Assembly: GCA_902593285.1 (NCBI GenBank)
Contig: CACJHW010000001.1
Coordinates: forward strand, 1-64,000
Source: an uncultured Pelagibacteraceae bacterium
GTDB lineage: Bacteria; Pseudomonadota; Alphaproteobacteria; Pelagibacterales; Pelagibacteraceae
DNA length: 64,000 nucleotides
Direction of reading: 5' to 3'
The translations under genes were made by a program, and so were the position numbers. Positions within the stretch are counted from its first letter, which is position 1, and each line of letters starts with the position of its first letter. The notes under the pieces are model-generated. The model was given only the letters and a program-made list of their open reading frames with translations, was not told the origin of the DNA and made no database searches. Below are positions 1 to 11,365 of this stretch, in pieces.

Positions 1-510
1 AATGACTTAAATTTTAATAAAATAAAAATTCAGACTAAGCTAGGGGTTGATCCTGTTAGTGGGGGCAACATAAGAAAAACTAGTGATGAATTTTTTTTTG
101 AAAATGAACTTTTTTTTGATTGTATTTTTATAGATGGCTTGCATGAATATGATCAAGTCAAAAGAGATATAAATAATTCTTTAAATTATATAAATGATGG
201 AGGAGTAATTTTTGTTCATGATTGTATGCCAAGAAGTTTCTTTGAACAGGCTGTCCCTAGATCACAACATGTTTGGACAGGAGATGTTTGGAAATCTATT
301 GTTGAGTTAAGAACTAGAGATAATCTAGATATTAGTGTAGCTAATTTAGATATGGGTCTTGGTATCATATTGAAAAGAAAAAATTCAAATAGTCTAAAAA
401 TTAATATTAAAAACTTTAAGAATTTAAAATTTAAAGAGTATTATGAAAATTATGAAAATTATTTGAACCTAATTGATCATAACAAGATTATTAATTTTAT
501 AGATAAATAA
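1..510 (+). CDS. class I SAM-dependent methyltransferase, C-terminal part (5' end outside window)
   Basis: The reading frame is open from the first base, so the gene is cut by the window edge. The visible part has the late Rossmann features of a small-molecule methyltransferase of the Methyltransf_24 type: an acidic strand ending FIDGLHEY followed by a helix (residues about 43-60), then a strand with a GGVIFVHDC turn. This segment normally lies after the SAM-binding loop, which is missing here. The gene abuts a glycosyltransferase with no spacer, so a role in modifying a surface sugar or its precursor is likely. The exact substrate cannot be read. The product after the HDC turn is lysine/asparagine rich and not informative. 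Confidence 0.75.
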   Translation, partial: NDLNFNKIKIQTKLGVDPVSGGNIRKTSDEFFFENELFFDCIFIDGLHEYDQVKRDINNSLNYINDGGVIFVHDCMPRSFFEQAVPRSQHVWTGDVWKSIVELRTRDNLDISVANLDMGLGIILKRKNSNSLKINIKNFKNLKFKEYYENYENYLNLIDHNKIINFIDK

Positions 511-1338
511 ATGGAAACAAAGGACATTACTTTTGTAATTGTTACTTTTCATAGTGAAAAGGTTATTTTTGATTGTCTAGACTTATTACCAGAAGACTCA
601 AGAAAGATAATAATAGAAAATTCAAAAAATATAAATTTAAAAGAAATATTAGAAAAAAAATACCCTAATTTGAAATGTTATTTGATGGAGGAGAATTTAG
701 GTTATGGAAAAGGAAATAACATAGGAATAAATTTTTCTCAAACAGAGTTTGTATTTATTCTTAATCCAGATGTAAGATTTAAATCCTCTGATATAAATAA
801 GTTTTTGAAAATAGTAAGCAGTGAAAAATTTGTTATAGCCGCTCCTGTTGAGAATAAGGAGTTAAAGCTTTCGTCAAATCAAAATAATTATGAGGATGCA
901 AACTCAGTAAAAGGTTTTGCAATGTTATTAAACAAAAAATCTTTAAATAACGAATATTTTGATGAAAATATTTTTTTATACTTGGAGGAGATAGATCTGT
1001 GTAAAAGAGTTAAGGATAAAAAAGGAAGAATACTCAGAGTAAATATACCTGTAATCCATTTAGGAGCCTCTTCACATGGAGATAGAGCGAATTTTGAAAT
1101 GGAAAAATCAAGAAACTGGCATTGGATGTGGTCTAGATTTTATTATAAAAAAAAACACTATAGTTACTTATCAGGTCTAGCTTCTACCCTACCAAGTTTT
1201 TTAAGTTCATTAATAAAATATTTATTTTTTAGTTTTACTTTTAATAAGATAAAAAAAAATATTTATAAAATGAGATTCCTTGGTCTTTTAAACTCATATT
1301 TGTTGAGAAAATCTTTTTATAGACCTAATATCAAATAA
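511..1338 (+). CDS. glycosyltransferase family 2 (rhamnosyltransferase-like)
   Basis: 275 residues with a GT-A fold signature: N-terminal FVIVTFHS strand, EENLGYGKGNN turn near residue 60-70, LNPDVRF as the DxD-like nucleotide-sugar/metal site near residue 85-91, and FLYLEEIDLCKRV in the second half, typical of the WbbL-like rhamnosyltransferase group. The C-terminus has a hydrophobic stretch that may associate with membrane. Start is directly after the stop of the methyltransferase, indicating co-transcription. Probably adds a sugar to an extracellular polysaccharide or O-antigen repeat at the cytoplasmic face. The sugar donor is inferred by resemblance only. Confidence 0.8.
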   Translation: METKDITFVIVTFHSEKVIFDCLDLLPEDSRKIIIENSKNINLKEILEKKYPNLKCYLMEENLGYGKGNNIGINFSQTEFVFILNPDVRFKSSDINKFLKIVSSEKFVIAAPVENKELKLSSNQNNYEDANSVKGFAMLLNKKSLNNEYFDENIFLYLEEIDLCKRVKDKKGRILRVNIPVIHLGASSHGDRANFEMEKSRNWHWMWSRFYYKKKHYSYLSGLASTLPSFLSSLIKYLFFSFTFNKIKKNIYKMRFLGLLNSYLLRKSFYRPNIK

Positions 1339-1342
1339 TTAA

Positions 1343-2344
1343 TTAAATTGTTTTTTTAGTCCATGTTTCTGGTGTGATATCTGATCTTATTTCAACAGGT
1401 AAATTATATATAAAATTTCTCGTACCTTTAGATCTTATGTAATCAGCTGTTAATTTAACTGATTCTTTTAAAGAAGTTTTTGTTTTATAATCAAGTAATT
1501 TTCTTGCTTTATTTGATGAGCATGATGCTTCTCTAACTTCTTGTGGTCTTGCAGGGACATAAATTGGCTCACCATTATAACCAGTCTCGTTTGATATTAA
1601 TTTAGAAAGTTCATTTATGGTAATAGTTTCTTCATCTGGTCCAATATTTATTATTTCCTTACTAATTTTTTTTTCTAAAGCTAATTTTTCTAAACAAAAA
1701 ATTACATCATCAATATAAGAAAAACATCTTGTTTGATTGCCATCTCCATAAATAATTGAAGGTTTATTTTGAAGATTTCTATTAATAAAAATCGACATTA
1801 CGTTTCTAAAAGGGTCATCATATTTTTGATTGGGACCAACTATGTTATGGGGTACAGCAATATTATAATCCATTGAATGAACTTCGCAAAGTAACTTTAA
1901 TGTATCTTCAACAGCAACTTTTGCAATTCCATATGGGTCCTCAGGTTTTGGGGCCATATCTTCTGTGAATGGAGATTTTTGATTTCCATATCTTGCCATA
2001 GATGAACAAAAAACAAATCTTTTTACTTTGTTAATTATACTTGCGGTGATCACCGAAATACTTGCCTGATAAATATTTTTTGTAATAAAATTAGGTGAAA
2101 AAACTGACAATCCTTCATGTGCAGTTGCTGCACAGTGGTAAACTATATCTATATCTTTTAAATTCCTGGACATTTCATCGTAATTGCAGCAGTCTATCTT
2201 GTGGAAATTAATATTTCCTGGAAGATTATCCAATTCTCCCTGTATCATACTGTCATTTCCAGATACTTCATGCCCCAAATTAATTAGTCTTTTTGCTAAA
2301 TGACTTCCCAAAAAACCAGCAATTCCAGTTATATATATTTTCAT
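1343..2344 (-). CDS. NAD-dependent sugar epimerase/dehydratase (extended SDR)
   Basis: 333 residues. The N-terminus carries the extended-SDR nucleotide-binding loop GIAGFLGSH (residues 7-15). The catalytic region has a serine pair in CSSMARYG and the YxxxK site in DPYGIAKVA. The middle has substrate-domain hallmarks (PHNIVGPNQ, IYGDGNQTRCFSYIDD) seen in UDP-glucose 4-epimerase-like enzymes. It faces the glycosyltransferase gene tail to tail with 4 nt between, and likely supplies a nucleotide sugar for the same surface polysaccharide. Whether it epimerises or dehydrates, and which sugar, cannot be told from sequence. Confidence 0.85.
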   Translation of the reverse strand: MKIYITGIAGFLGSHLAKRLINLGHEVSGNDSMIQGELDNLPGNINFHKIDCCNYDEMSRNLKDIDIVYHCAATAHEGLSVFSPNFITKNIYQASISVITASIINKVKRFVFCSSMARYGNQKSPFTEDMAPKPEDPYGIAKVAVEDTLKLLCEVHSMDYNIAVPHNIVGPNQKYDDPFRNVMSIFINRNLQNKPSIIYGDGNQTRCFSYIDDVIFCLEKLALEKKISKEIINIGPDEETITINELSKLISNETGYNGEPIYVPARPQEVREASCSSNKARKLLDYKTKTSLKESVKLTADYIRSKGTRNFIYNLPVEIRSDITPETWTKKTI

Positions 2345-2355
2345 TTATAAAAACT

Positions 2356-2385
2356 TTGATAATGGTTTATATAAAAAATTATGTT
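2356..2385 (+). promoter_or_regulatory. candidate sigma-70 promoter for tRNA-Ser
   Basis: TTGATA (2356-2361) and TATGTT (2380-2385) with an 18-bp spacer, ending 18 nt before the mature tRNA 5' end. The region is very AT rich, so chance matches are possible. The position is right for a tRNA promoter. Confidence 0.4.
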
Positions 2386-2403
2386 TAAAAAACAATTTAA
2401 TTT

Positions 2404-2493
2404 GGAGAGGTGGCCGAGTGGTTGAAGGCGCACGCTTGGAAAGCGTGTAAAGGAGCAATTCTTTCATGGGTTCGAATCCCATTCTCTCCGCCA
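2404..2493 (+). tRNA. tRNA-Ser (anticodon GGA)
   Basis: A type II tRNA with long variable arm. The acceptor GGAGAGG pairs with its 3' partner ending 2489, G is at the discriminator, and CCA is encoded (2491-2493). The anticodon loop CTTGGAAAG sits in a CACGC/GCGTG context and gives GGA. The T-loop is the normal TTCGAAT. It lies between the polysaccharide genes and gyrB, a common kind of boundary for variable regions. Confidence 0.95.
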
Positions 2494-2547
2494 TCAAATA
2501 AGCCTTATTTTTCAATGGTTATTTGATAATTTTTAGGTTTTTTTGTT
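2493..2547 (+). terminator. probable intrinsic terminator after tRNA-Ser
   Basis: Perfect 9-bp inverted repeat ATCAAATAA (2493-2501) / TTATTTGAT (2519-2527), followed by T-rich sequence including a run of seven T. The stem is AT only and the loop long (17 nt), so strength is uncertain. Confidence 0.4.
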
Positions 2548-2578
2548 AAGATAAATAAGCAATTTTTTTAAAAAATGT

Positions 2579-2584
2579 TATAAT
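2579..2584 (+). promoter_or_regulatory. candidate -10 element for gyrB
   Basis: A perfect TATAAT 24 nt before the gyrB start. No convincing -35 hexamer lies at 16-18 bp upstream. Confidence 0.35.
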
Positions 2585-2604
2585 TTTCTTTTTCCAAAAT
2601 TTAA

Positions 2605-4683
<2,079 letters not shown>

Positions 4684-4685
4684 AA

Positions 4686-5966
4686 ATGAAGTTCTTTGAA
4701 ACTTCAAAATATCATTCTTTTAAAAAATCAACTTATATAACTTTAAGATGGATCGGTATTTTAGGACAATTAATTGCAATAAATTTTGTATATTTTTTTT
4801 TAAATTCAAAGTTTGATTATTTTATATCAACTTTTATTATTTTTTTAGGCATATTAAGTAATCTTTATTTAATTTTTATTTATAAAAAAACACAACTATC
4901 AGATAGTTCAGCTTTTTTATTCTTGCTTATTGATATTTTGCAATTAGGTATACTTCTTTATTTATCTGGAGGTATAACCAATCCATTTATAATCTTTTTA
5001 TTAATACCCAGTGTTTTTTCCTCATCAAATTTAAGTTTTAGGACTAATACTATGTTAGTTATTTTAACAATAATAATAATTATATTTTTAACATTTAATT
5101 ATGCAGATTTACCTATTAATCTAAATAGTGATTTTCATAATAATCATTATTTTTATTATTCAATTCCAGCCTCTTTAATTATTGCTTTAGTTTTCTTAAA
5201 TTACTTTGCTATGACTTTTGGGTCACAATCAAGGTTAAGAAAAGAGGCATTAGCAAAAATGGAAGAAGTGATGGCTAAAGAGCATGAGCTTTTATCTTTA
5301 GGTGGTCAAGCTGCTGCTGCGGCACATTCTTTAGGTACACCACTTTCAACAATAACAATAATTACACATGATTTAATAAAGCAAGTTAAGGGACAAAAAG
5401 ATTTAGAAAAAGATATAGAATTGTTAAAAAGTCAGGTTGAGCGATGTAATGAAATTTTAAAGCGCTTAACTTTAAATCCTGTAGAGGAAGATGAATTTAT
5501 TGATAAAGATATTAATATTCGAGATTATTTACATGAAATTATCTCATCATTTAAGGAGATAAGCAAAAAAGACTTTGTTTTTAATTTTGATCAAGATTCA
5601 AACCCAAAAAAAATAAGTAAATCTATTGAAATAGTTTATGGATTAAGAAATTTCATAGGAAACGCCAATAAATTTGCCAAAAATTCTATTTTTATTAATT
5701 TAAAAAGTGATAGTGAGTTTACAGAAATTACATTAGAAGATGATGGCAATGGTTATCCACGAGATATTATATCAAAAATTGGAGAACCATATTTAAAATC
5801 AAATTATTCTTATGACAAGTCAAAGCAAGGCCTTGGTCTTGGATTATTTATTGGAAAAACTTTATTAGAGAAAAATTTTGCATCAGTAAATTGTAGAAAT
5901 TCTAAAACACGTAGTGGAGCTGAAGTTGTTATTAGATGGAAGAATAAAGAGCTATTTAATATTTAG
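4686..5966 (+). CDS. regB: redox-sensing sensor histidine kinase RegB/PrrB
   Basis: 426 residues with about six N-terminal membrane segments, then a kinase core. The quinone-binding motif GGITNPF of the RegB family is at residues 95-101. The H-box reads [11 protein letters not shown] with the phospho-accepting histidine at 214, and a cysteine in VERCNEIL is at 254. That 40-residue spacing is the same as between H225 and the redox-active C265 described for Rhodobacter RegB. The ATPase part shows an N-box ([10 protein letters not shown]) and G-boxes (DDGNGYP, GLGLGLF). It should sense the redox state of the quinone pool. The cognate RegA regulator is not in the window. The gene follows gyrB by 2 nt and ends overlapping cobT convergently. 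Confidence 0.85.
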   Translation: MKFFETSKYHSFKKSTYITLRWIGILGQLIAINFVYFFLNSKFDYFISTFIIFLGILSNLYLIFIYKKTQLSDSSAFLFLLIDILQLGILLYLSGGITNPFIIFLLIPSVFSSSNLSFRTNTMLVILTIIIIIFLTFNYADLPINLNSDFHNNHYFYYSIPASLIIALVFLNYFAMTFGSQSRLRKEALAKMEEVMAKEHELLSLGGQAAAAAHSLGTPLSTITIITHDLIKQVKGQKDLEKDIELLKSQVERCNEILKRLTLNPVEEDEFIDKDINIRDYLHEIISSFKEISKKDFVFNFDQDSNPKKISKSIEIVYGLRNFIGNANKFAKNSIFINLKSDSEFTEITLEDDGNGYPRDIISKIGEPYLKSNYSYDKSKQGLGLGLFIGKTLLEKNFASVNCRNSKTRSGAEVVIRWKNKELFNI

Positions 5967-7762
5967 TGATACTTTTTCTTTGTTTCAAATAATGAGCTTA
6001 ATTGAGATATCATTACATCTCCTAATTCATTTACGTCAGTAATTTTAATAGCCTTATTATAATACCTTGAAACATCGTGACCAATTCCTATTGCTAAAAC
6101 TTCAATATCTGATTTATTTTCAATAAATTTAACAATCCTTTTTAAATGTTTTTCCAAAAAATCACCTGAATTTACAGAGAGAGTTGAGTCATCTACAGGC
6201 GCTCCATCAGAAATTACCATCAAAATTTTTCGTTCCTCTTTTCTTTTTTTAATTCTATTGTATGCCCATGAAATTGCTTCTCCATCAATGTTCTCTTTGA
6301 GTAATCCTTCTTTAAGCATTAGTCCTAAATTATTTTTTGCCTGTCTCCAATGGGTATCTGCTCCTTTGTAAATTATATGTCTTAGGTCATTCAATCTTCC
6401 CGGTGTTTTAGGTTTAGAATTTTTGGTCCATAATTCTCTACTCTGTCCACCCTTCCAATTTTTAGTTGTGAAACCTAAAATTTCAACTTTAACAGAGCAC
6501 CTTTCTAATGTTCTGGATAAAATATCTGCACAAATGGCTGCAATAGTGATTGGTCTTCCTCTCATGGATCCAGAATTATCGATCAATAAAGTTACTACTG
6601 TATCTTTAAAATCTAAATCTTTTTCTTTTTTAAAAGATAAAGAATTATAAGGGTCCATTATAATTCTTGGAAGCTTTGAGCTGTCTAATAATCCTTCCTC
6701 TAAATCAAATTCCCATGCTCTATTTTGTTTTGCAAGTAATTGTCTTTGAAGTTTATTTGCAAGTTTTGTTATGATATCTTGAAAGCCGATTAATTGTTGA
6801 TCTAAATTCCTTCTTAGTTTTGTTGCTTCATCCGCATTTTCTAGATTTTCAGCTTTTACAACTTCATCGAATTGAGTTGTAAATACTTTATAATCTAAAT
6901 TGATATTATCTATTTTTTTTTGAGCTACTTGCTCTGAACTTTGTTCATCTGACTCTGTATCTGATAACTGTTCTTCTAAGTTAAATTCGTCAACACTATA
7001 ATCTGCATCCATCGAAGCCTCAGATACATTTTCGTCTTTTTCTTCTTTATTATCCTCTTTGTCATTATTTTCATCTTCATTTGATGGATTGTCTTTTCCT
7101 TGATCTTGATTTTCTTCTTTTCTTTCTTCTTCATCTTCACTTTGAAAAATATCCATTTCTTCTAATATTTCTGAAAATTTTGAACTATAAATATTTTGAT
7201 CCTCAAGATTTTTAAGTAAAAATTCTTTGTGTCTTTCTATGGCGTTTTCAAAGTCTTTTTCCCAAAAATTAAGCATTTTTGTTGTAAGAGAATTTAGCTT
7301 AATTTTATGAAAATTTTTTAGCATATATAGTTCAAATGCCTCTGAAACTGGCACATCCTCTTTAGTTTTTAATTGATCTTTTCTTTTTCGACTTATTAAT
7401 TGATGATAATTCTCCTGAAAATTCTTCTCGATTCCTTTGAGCATTTTTCCTCCTAAAGTCTCATATCGTATCTTTTCAGCAATATTATAAAGAGATCTCG
7501 ACGAAGTGTTTGAAGGAAGGTTTTTTTTGTAAATTGTTTCATTACAAAATTTTTTTTTTAAAGCAGAGGAATCTGTTTCTGCACGCAATCTTATAAAATC
7601 AGCAGGACTAGTTAAATTATCAATCTCTAGAAAATTAAACTCTTTTATTTTTTTTTCTTCAGAATTTTTTTTTTTTACATCAAAATCATCAGCAATTACT
7701 TTTGCTGTAGAAGTCAAAGCTATTTTGAATTTTTCTTTTAAATTATTTTCTTTAGTGCTCAT
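5963..7762 (-). CDS. cobT: CobT-like protein (VWA domain, cobaltochelatase family)
   Basis: 599 residues, near the usual CobT length. The middle (about 205-285) is extremely acidic, and the C-terminal half is a von Willebrand A domain with the MIDAS motif [13 protein letters not shown] (about residue 393). Phrases such as [26 protein letters not shown] and [15 protein letters not shown] match the CobT family closely. In cobalt chelation CobT works with the AAA+ subunit CobS and the large CobN. Here the cobS-like gene is directly upstream and overlapping, while no cobN or other corrin gene is present, so an orphan CobST role (metal insertion or protein remodelling) is equally possible. Confidence 0.85.
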   Translation of the reverse strand: MSTKENNLKEKFKIALTSTAKVIADDFDVKKKNSEEKKIKEFNFLEIDNLTSPADFIRLRAETDSSALKKKFCNETIYKKNLPSNTSSRSLYNIAEKIRYETLGGKMLKGIEKNFQENYHQLISRKRKDQLKTKEDVPVSEAFELYMLKNFHKIKLNSLTTKMLNFWEKDFENAIERHKEFLLKNLEDQNIYSSKFSEILEEMDIFQSEDEEERKEENQDQGKDNPSNEDENNDKEDNKEEKDENVSEASMDADYSVDEFNLEEQLSDTESDEQSSEQVAQKKIDNINLDYKVFTTQFDEVVKAENLENADEATKLRRNLDQQLIGFQDIITKLANKLQRQLLAKQNRAWEFDLEEGLLDSSKLPRIIMDPYNSLSFKKEKDLDFKDTVVTLLIDNSGSMRGRPITIAAICADILSRTLERCSVKVEILGFTTKNWKGGQSRELWTKNSKPKTPGRLNDLRHIIYKGADTHWRQAKNNLGLMLKEGLLKENIDGEAISWAYNRIKKRKEERKILMVISDGAPVDDSTLSVNSGDFLEKHLKRIVKFIENKSDIEVLAIGIGHDVSRYYNKAIKITDVNELGDVMISQLSSLFETKKKYH

Positions 7763-8736
7763 TAGATTTGAATATTAATCAGAGATTCTGGCAACTCTTC
7801 ACCAAAACATCTTTGATAATATTCTGCGATAGTATTTTTTTCAATATCATCACATTTATTAAGAAAAGTTACTCTAAAAGCGTAACCAGTGTCTTTAAAT
7901 ATCTCTGCATTTTCTGCCCAATGTAACACCGTTCTTGGGCTCATCACTGTTGAAATATCTCCTGCAATAAATCCTTTACGTGTTAAAGATGCTACTTTTA
8001 TCATGTTAGCAACCTTTTCTTTTCCCTTTGCATTATTTAAGTTTTTATTTTTAGACAAAACAATGTCCATTTCTCTATCTAGGCTAAGATAGTTTAATGT
8101 TGTAACTATATTCCATCTATCCATCTGACCTTGGTTGATTTGCTGTGTACCATGATAAAGACCTGTCGTATCACCAAGTCCAACAGTATTTGAAGTAGCA
8201 AATAATCTAAAAAATTTATTCTGTTTAATTACTTTGTTTTTATCCAGCAATGTAAAATTTCCCTCAGCTTCTAAAACTCTTTGAATTACAAACATTACAT
8301 CTGGTCTACCAGCATCATATTCATCAAAAACAAGTGCAACTGGATTTTGAATAGACCATGGTAAAATTCCCTCATTAAATTGAGTTACTTGTTTACCATC
8401 TTTAAGAACGATTGCATCTTTTCCAATTAAATCTATTCTACTTACATGACTGTCTAAATTTACACGAATACAAGGCCAATTTAATCTTGCAGCAATCTGC
8501 TCAATGTGAGTAGATTTACCAGTGCCATGATATCCTTGAACCAAAACTCTTTTATTAAAGGCAAATCCTGAAATAATAGCTAAAGTAGTATCTCTATCGA
8601 ACTTGTAGTTTTTATCAATTTCAGGAACATATTCATTTTTTTCTGAAAATCCGTCTACTTCCATTTCTGAATCAATTCCAAAAGTTTGTTTTAACGAAAC
8701 TTTAATATCCGGTTCTGTATTAATATTTGGTGTCAA
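7762..8736 (-). CDS. cobS: CobS-like AAA+ ATPase (MoxR/cobaltochelatase family)
   Basis: 324 residues. It contains Walker [10 protein letters not shown] (about residue 69-77), Walker [11 protein letters not shown], and the sensor-1 region [11 protein letters not shown], in the arrangement of CobS. It forms the ATPase ring partner of CobT, whose gene begins at the base where this one stops. The start overlaps the J-domain gene upstream, so the three genes are translated from one message. As with cobT, the classical function is ATP-driven cobalt insertion into hydrogenobyrinate diamide, but nothing else in the window belongs to cobalamin synthesis. Confidence 0.85.
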   Translation of the reverse strand: MTPNINTEPDIKVSLKQTFGIDSEMEVDGFSEKNEYVPEIDKNYKFDRDTTLAIISGFAFNKRVLVQGYHGTGKSTHIEQIAARLNWPCIRVNLDSHVSRIDLIGKDAIVLKDGKQVTQFNEGILPWSIQNPVALVFDEYDAGRPDVMFVIQRVLEAEGNFTLLDKNKVIKQNKFFRLFATSNTVGLGDTTGLYHGTQQINQGQMDRWNIVTTLNYLSLDREMDIVLSKNKNLNNAKGKEKVANMIKVASLTRKGFIAGDISTVMSPRTVLHWAENAEIFKDTGYAFRVTFLNKCDDIEKNTIAEYYQRCFGEELPESLINIQI

Positions 8737-9253
8737 TTTTTTCTCTATAGGTATTTTTTAACTGAGTGTAAGCTAATGTTATAAGTTTAAGTTTTTCCTC
8801 GTATTTTTTATTTCCAGAATTCATATCAGGGTGAAATTTTTTCACAAGTAATTTGAATTTATCTTGTATTTTCTTCCACTTTAAACCCACAGAAACCCCC
8901 AATATTCCAAAAGCTTTTATATCCTTATGATCAAATTTAAATTGACGCATATGATTATAATCTCCATTTATTTTTTCCTTATCAAGCTCATCTCTTAAAG
9001 TTGTATTCCACAATACTTTGAAAAAATTATCTGATGAGCTAAAACTTTGAGTGGGTTTGTGCCAAGTCATATCAGACTTTAAAAAATCAATTACTTGTTC
9101 ATCATTCATTCCTGAAAAATAGTTCCAATTTTTGTTAAATTCTTTAACATGCTCAAGGCATAGCATTCTATATTTTCTACTATTATCTTTTTCGACTGGT
9201 GCCTTATATTCACCTATTTCATTACAATTATTCCAGTCACAAATATTTTTCAT
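8720..9253 (-). CDS. J-domain (DnaJ-like) protein
   Basis: The C-terminal 60 residues form a J-domain: helix II, the HPD tripeptide in [18 protein letters not shown], then helix III ending QLKNTY. The N-terminal part has a possible zinc site (CDWNNC and CLEHV). An ATG at 9253 is preferred over one five codons upstream at 9268, which would leave only 2 nt to the divergent bolA. In alphaproteobacteria a gene of this type commonly sits between bolA and cobS, and the same order is kept here. It probably recruits DnaK; the client is unknown. Confidence 0.8.
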   Translation of the reverse strand: MKNICDWNNCNEIGEYKAPVEKDNSRKYRMLCLEHVKEFNKNWNYFSGMNDEQVIDFLKSDMTWHKPTQSFSSSDNFFKVLWNTTLRDELDKEKINGDYNHMRQFKFDHKDIKAFGILGVSVGLKWKKIQDKFKLLVKKFHPDMNSGNKKYEEKLKLITLAYTQLKNTYREKIDTKY

Positions 9254-9270
9254 GATATATAATAACATAT

Positions 9271-9531
9271 ATGAACATAAATGAGTTAATTACAATTGTA
9301 AAAAATAAATTATTAAATCAGATAAATATTGAGAGTATAAATATTGAAGATAAATCTTTTCTTCATAAAAATCATAAAGGAAATCAAGAGGGAAAATATC
9401 ATTTAAAAATAATTATTGTTTCAGAAGAACTAAAAAAAATGAATAAAATTAAAAGTAATAAAAAAATTTATAAGATTTTAGATAGAGAATTAAAAGATTT
9501 CATACACTCTATTCAGATTTTAATTAATTAA
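9271..9531 (+). CDS. BolA family protein
   Basis: 86 residues with the BolA class II-type KH-like fold. The GKYHLKIIIVSEELKKMNKIKSNKKIYK region corresponds to the conserved SHF.v.IVS..F.G....R.r.iy motif, with degenerate substitutions. BolA proteins partner with monothiol glutaredoxins in iron-sulfur cluster trafficking. It is divergent from the J-domain gene, the two starts being only 17 nt apart, and its end overlaps aroB convergently. A specific paralogue assignment (BolA vs IbaG) is not safe. Confidence 0.75.
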   Translation: MNINELITIVKNKLLNQINIESINIEDKSFLHKNHKGNQEGKYHLKIIIVSEELKKMNKIKSNKKIYKILDRELKDFIHSIQILIN

Positions 9532-10626
9532 TTCTTTCTTTAAAAAGGAAATTAAATATTTTTGACTAAAATTTTTATTAATTATCGGTTTTCCAATTTT
9601 TTTTAATAGTATTAGGTTAATTTTTTTAGATTTATTCTTTTTGTCATTTACCATGAAAGAAATAATTTTTTTAATATCACTCAAATAAAAATAATTTGAT
9701 AATTTATAAGGTAAATTTTCATTCTTAATATGATTAATTATTTCATCATAGTTATTTTTATTTATTAACTTTTTTTTATAACTGAAATTTAATGCTGTAT
9801 ACATTCCTAAAATCACCGCTTCACCATGATTTAATTTTTTTGAATACCTTAAGGTTGATTCATAGGCATGTGCAAATGTGTGCCCAAAGTTTAAAGTTCT
9901 TCTTAAATTTACCTCTTTTTCATCTTTTTCAACAATATTTTTTTTAATTTTGCAACTCTCAAAAATAGAATTTTCTATATAAGGAGATCTTAAATTAAGT
10001 ATTTGATTAATATTTTTTTTTAAATAATTATAAAAATTTTTGTTAGCTATTAAAGAGTGTTTAAGAATTTCAGCATAACCACAAACTATATCTCTTTTAC
10101 TTAAGCTCTTTAAAAAATTTGTATCACTTATTACCATTTTGGGTTGATAAAAAGTACCAATTAAATTTTTTCCATTTTTAGTATTTACTCCTGTTTTACC
10201 ACCGATAGCTGAGTCTACTTGAGATAACAGTGTTGTAGGGATGTTTATAAAATTTATTCCTCTTTTAAACAAGCTAGCAGCATAGGCTGTAACATCACCT
10301 GTAATTCCTCCGCCAACTGCAACTAAACAGTCATTTCTAGTAATTTTTTTTTTTAACATTTTATCTAAAATTAAATCTACACTTTTTTGAACTTTGTTTT
10401 TTTCTGTCGCACTAAAATAATAAATTGTTATATTTTTTTTTCTTAAAGAACCAATTAAGTTTTTAACTATTTTTTTAGGAACATTTTTATCTATTACAAA
10501 AAAAAATTTTGATATTTTAAGGTTACAATCTTTTATATAATTTGAAAATTTTGAGACTATATTAGATCCAATAACTAATTTATAATTTTGATTTTTTTGG
10601 TTTATATTTATCTTAATTTTTTTCAT
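9520..10626 (-). CDS. aroB: 3-dehydroquinate synthase
   Basis: Second step of the shikimate pathway, DAHP to 3-dehydroquinate, NAD and metal dependent. Signature segments: VGGGITGDVTAYAASLFKRG, IPTTLLSQVDSAIGGKTGVN, the metal-ligand helix with GYAEILKHSL, and RTLNFGHTFAHAYE plus LNHGEAV. The ATG at 10626 is chosen over a TTG four codons upstream; either start overlaps the end of aroK. The aroK-aroB pair is a common proteobacterial operon. The protein is lysine and asparagine rich like the rest of the genome. Confidence 0.93.
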   Translation of the reverse strand: MKKIKININQKNQNYKLVIGSNIVSKFSNYIKDCNLKISKFFFVIDKNVPKKIVKNLIGSLRKKNITIYYFSATEKNKVQKSVDLILDKMLKKKITRNDCLVAVGGGITGDVTAYAASLFKRGINFINIPTTLLSQVDSAIGGKTGVNTKNGKNLIGTFYQPKMVISDTNFLKSLSKRDIVCGYAEILKHSLIANKNFYNYLKKNINQILNLRSPYIENSIFESCKIKKNIVEKDEKEVNLRRTLNFGHTFAHAYESTLRYSKKLNHGEAVILGMYTALNFSYKKKLINKNNYDEIINHIKNENLPYKLSNYFYLSDIKKIISFMVNDKKNKSKKINLILLKKIGKPIINKNFSQKYLISFLKKELIN

Positions 10627-11125
10627 AAATTTGAACAATCTTATCTACAATTTCATTTTTTGTCAGATTATCACATTTAACCTCATATAGAGCTTTTGAG
10701 TAAATGTTAGTCCGTTTTTTTATTAAATCAATTAATTCATCATCTGTTGCATTAATAGTAAGGGGTCTTTTTTTACTATTTTTTATTCTTTTTAATAATA
10801 TTTCACTTTTCCAATTGAGCCAAAAGGATAAATGATTTTTTAAAATTTCTTTTCTTATATTTTTATTGACAAAACCTCCTCCGCCAAGAGAAATTACAGC
10901 AGAACTTAATTTTAGTTTTTTTAATGTTATCTTTTCTTCAATTTTTCTAAAAAATTCCTCACCTTTTTCTTCAAATATTTTTTTAATTGTCGTGCTATTT
11001 TTTTTTTCAATTTCATTATCAATATCAACAAAATTTAATTTTAATTTTTTTGCTACTAGAAATCCTATAGAGCTCTTTCCAGATCCCATCATTCCTAAAA
11101 AAACTAGATTTTCTTTTGATTTCAT
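10613..11125 (-). CDS. aroK: shikimate kinase
   Basis: 170 residues from the ATG at 11125. The P-loop GMMGSGKSS is at residues 11-19, the shikimate-binding DIDNEIE and FR segments follow, then SLGGGGFV, and the lid arginine lies in SKKRPL. It phosphorylates shikimate using ATP. A longer frame starting at 11188 adds 21 residues ahead of the conserved N-terminus and is unlikely. It is the first gene of the aroK-aroB pair, divergent from a small membrane-protein gene with only 57 nt between. Confidence 0.92.
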   Translation of the reverse strand: MKSKENLVFLGMMGSGKSSIGFLVAKKLKLNFVDIDNEIEKKNSTTIKKIFEEKGEEFFRKIEEKITLKKLKLSSAVISLGGGGFVNKNIRKEILKNHLSFWLNWKSEILLKRIKNSKKRPLTINATDDELIDLIKKRTNIYSKALYEVKCDNLTKNEIVDKIVQIYEKN

Positions 11126-11182
11126 AATTTTCTTTATTGAAAAAACATAAATATGTCTTAATTTGAAATTAACTAAAAGTAT

Positions 11183-11365
11183 ATGCAATTCATTAAAAAT
11201 ACAAGTTCAAGCAAAACAAGTATCATAGGACTTGTAATTAAATCTATAATCGGATTAGGGATTATTTTAGGTATTATTTTTTTTCTGAGTACAATTGATT
11301 TTCCTGCACCTAAAAAAGAAATTGAAAAAATTATTCCAAATGAAAATTTTAAAATCGTTAAATAA
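11183..11365 (+). CDS. small single-pass membrane protein, unknown
   Basis: 60 residues, one clear transmembrane helix (about 13-36, rich in Ile/Leu/Gly) followed by a short charged tail. I do not recognise it. Its stop overlaps the start of the secreted protein gene downstream by 26 nt, which suggests translational coupling. The 57-nt divergent spacer with aroK would hold its promoter. An antisense frame over the same bases (11173-11379) has no domain and is judged a shadow. Confidence 0.55.
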   Translation: MQFIKNTSSSKTSIIGLVIKSIIGLGIILGIIFFLSTIDFPAPKKEIEKIIPNENFKIVK

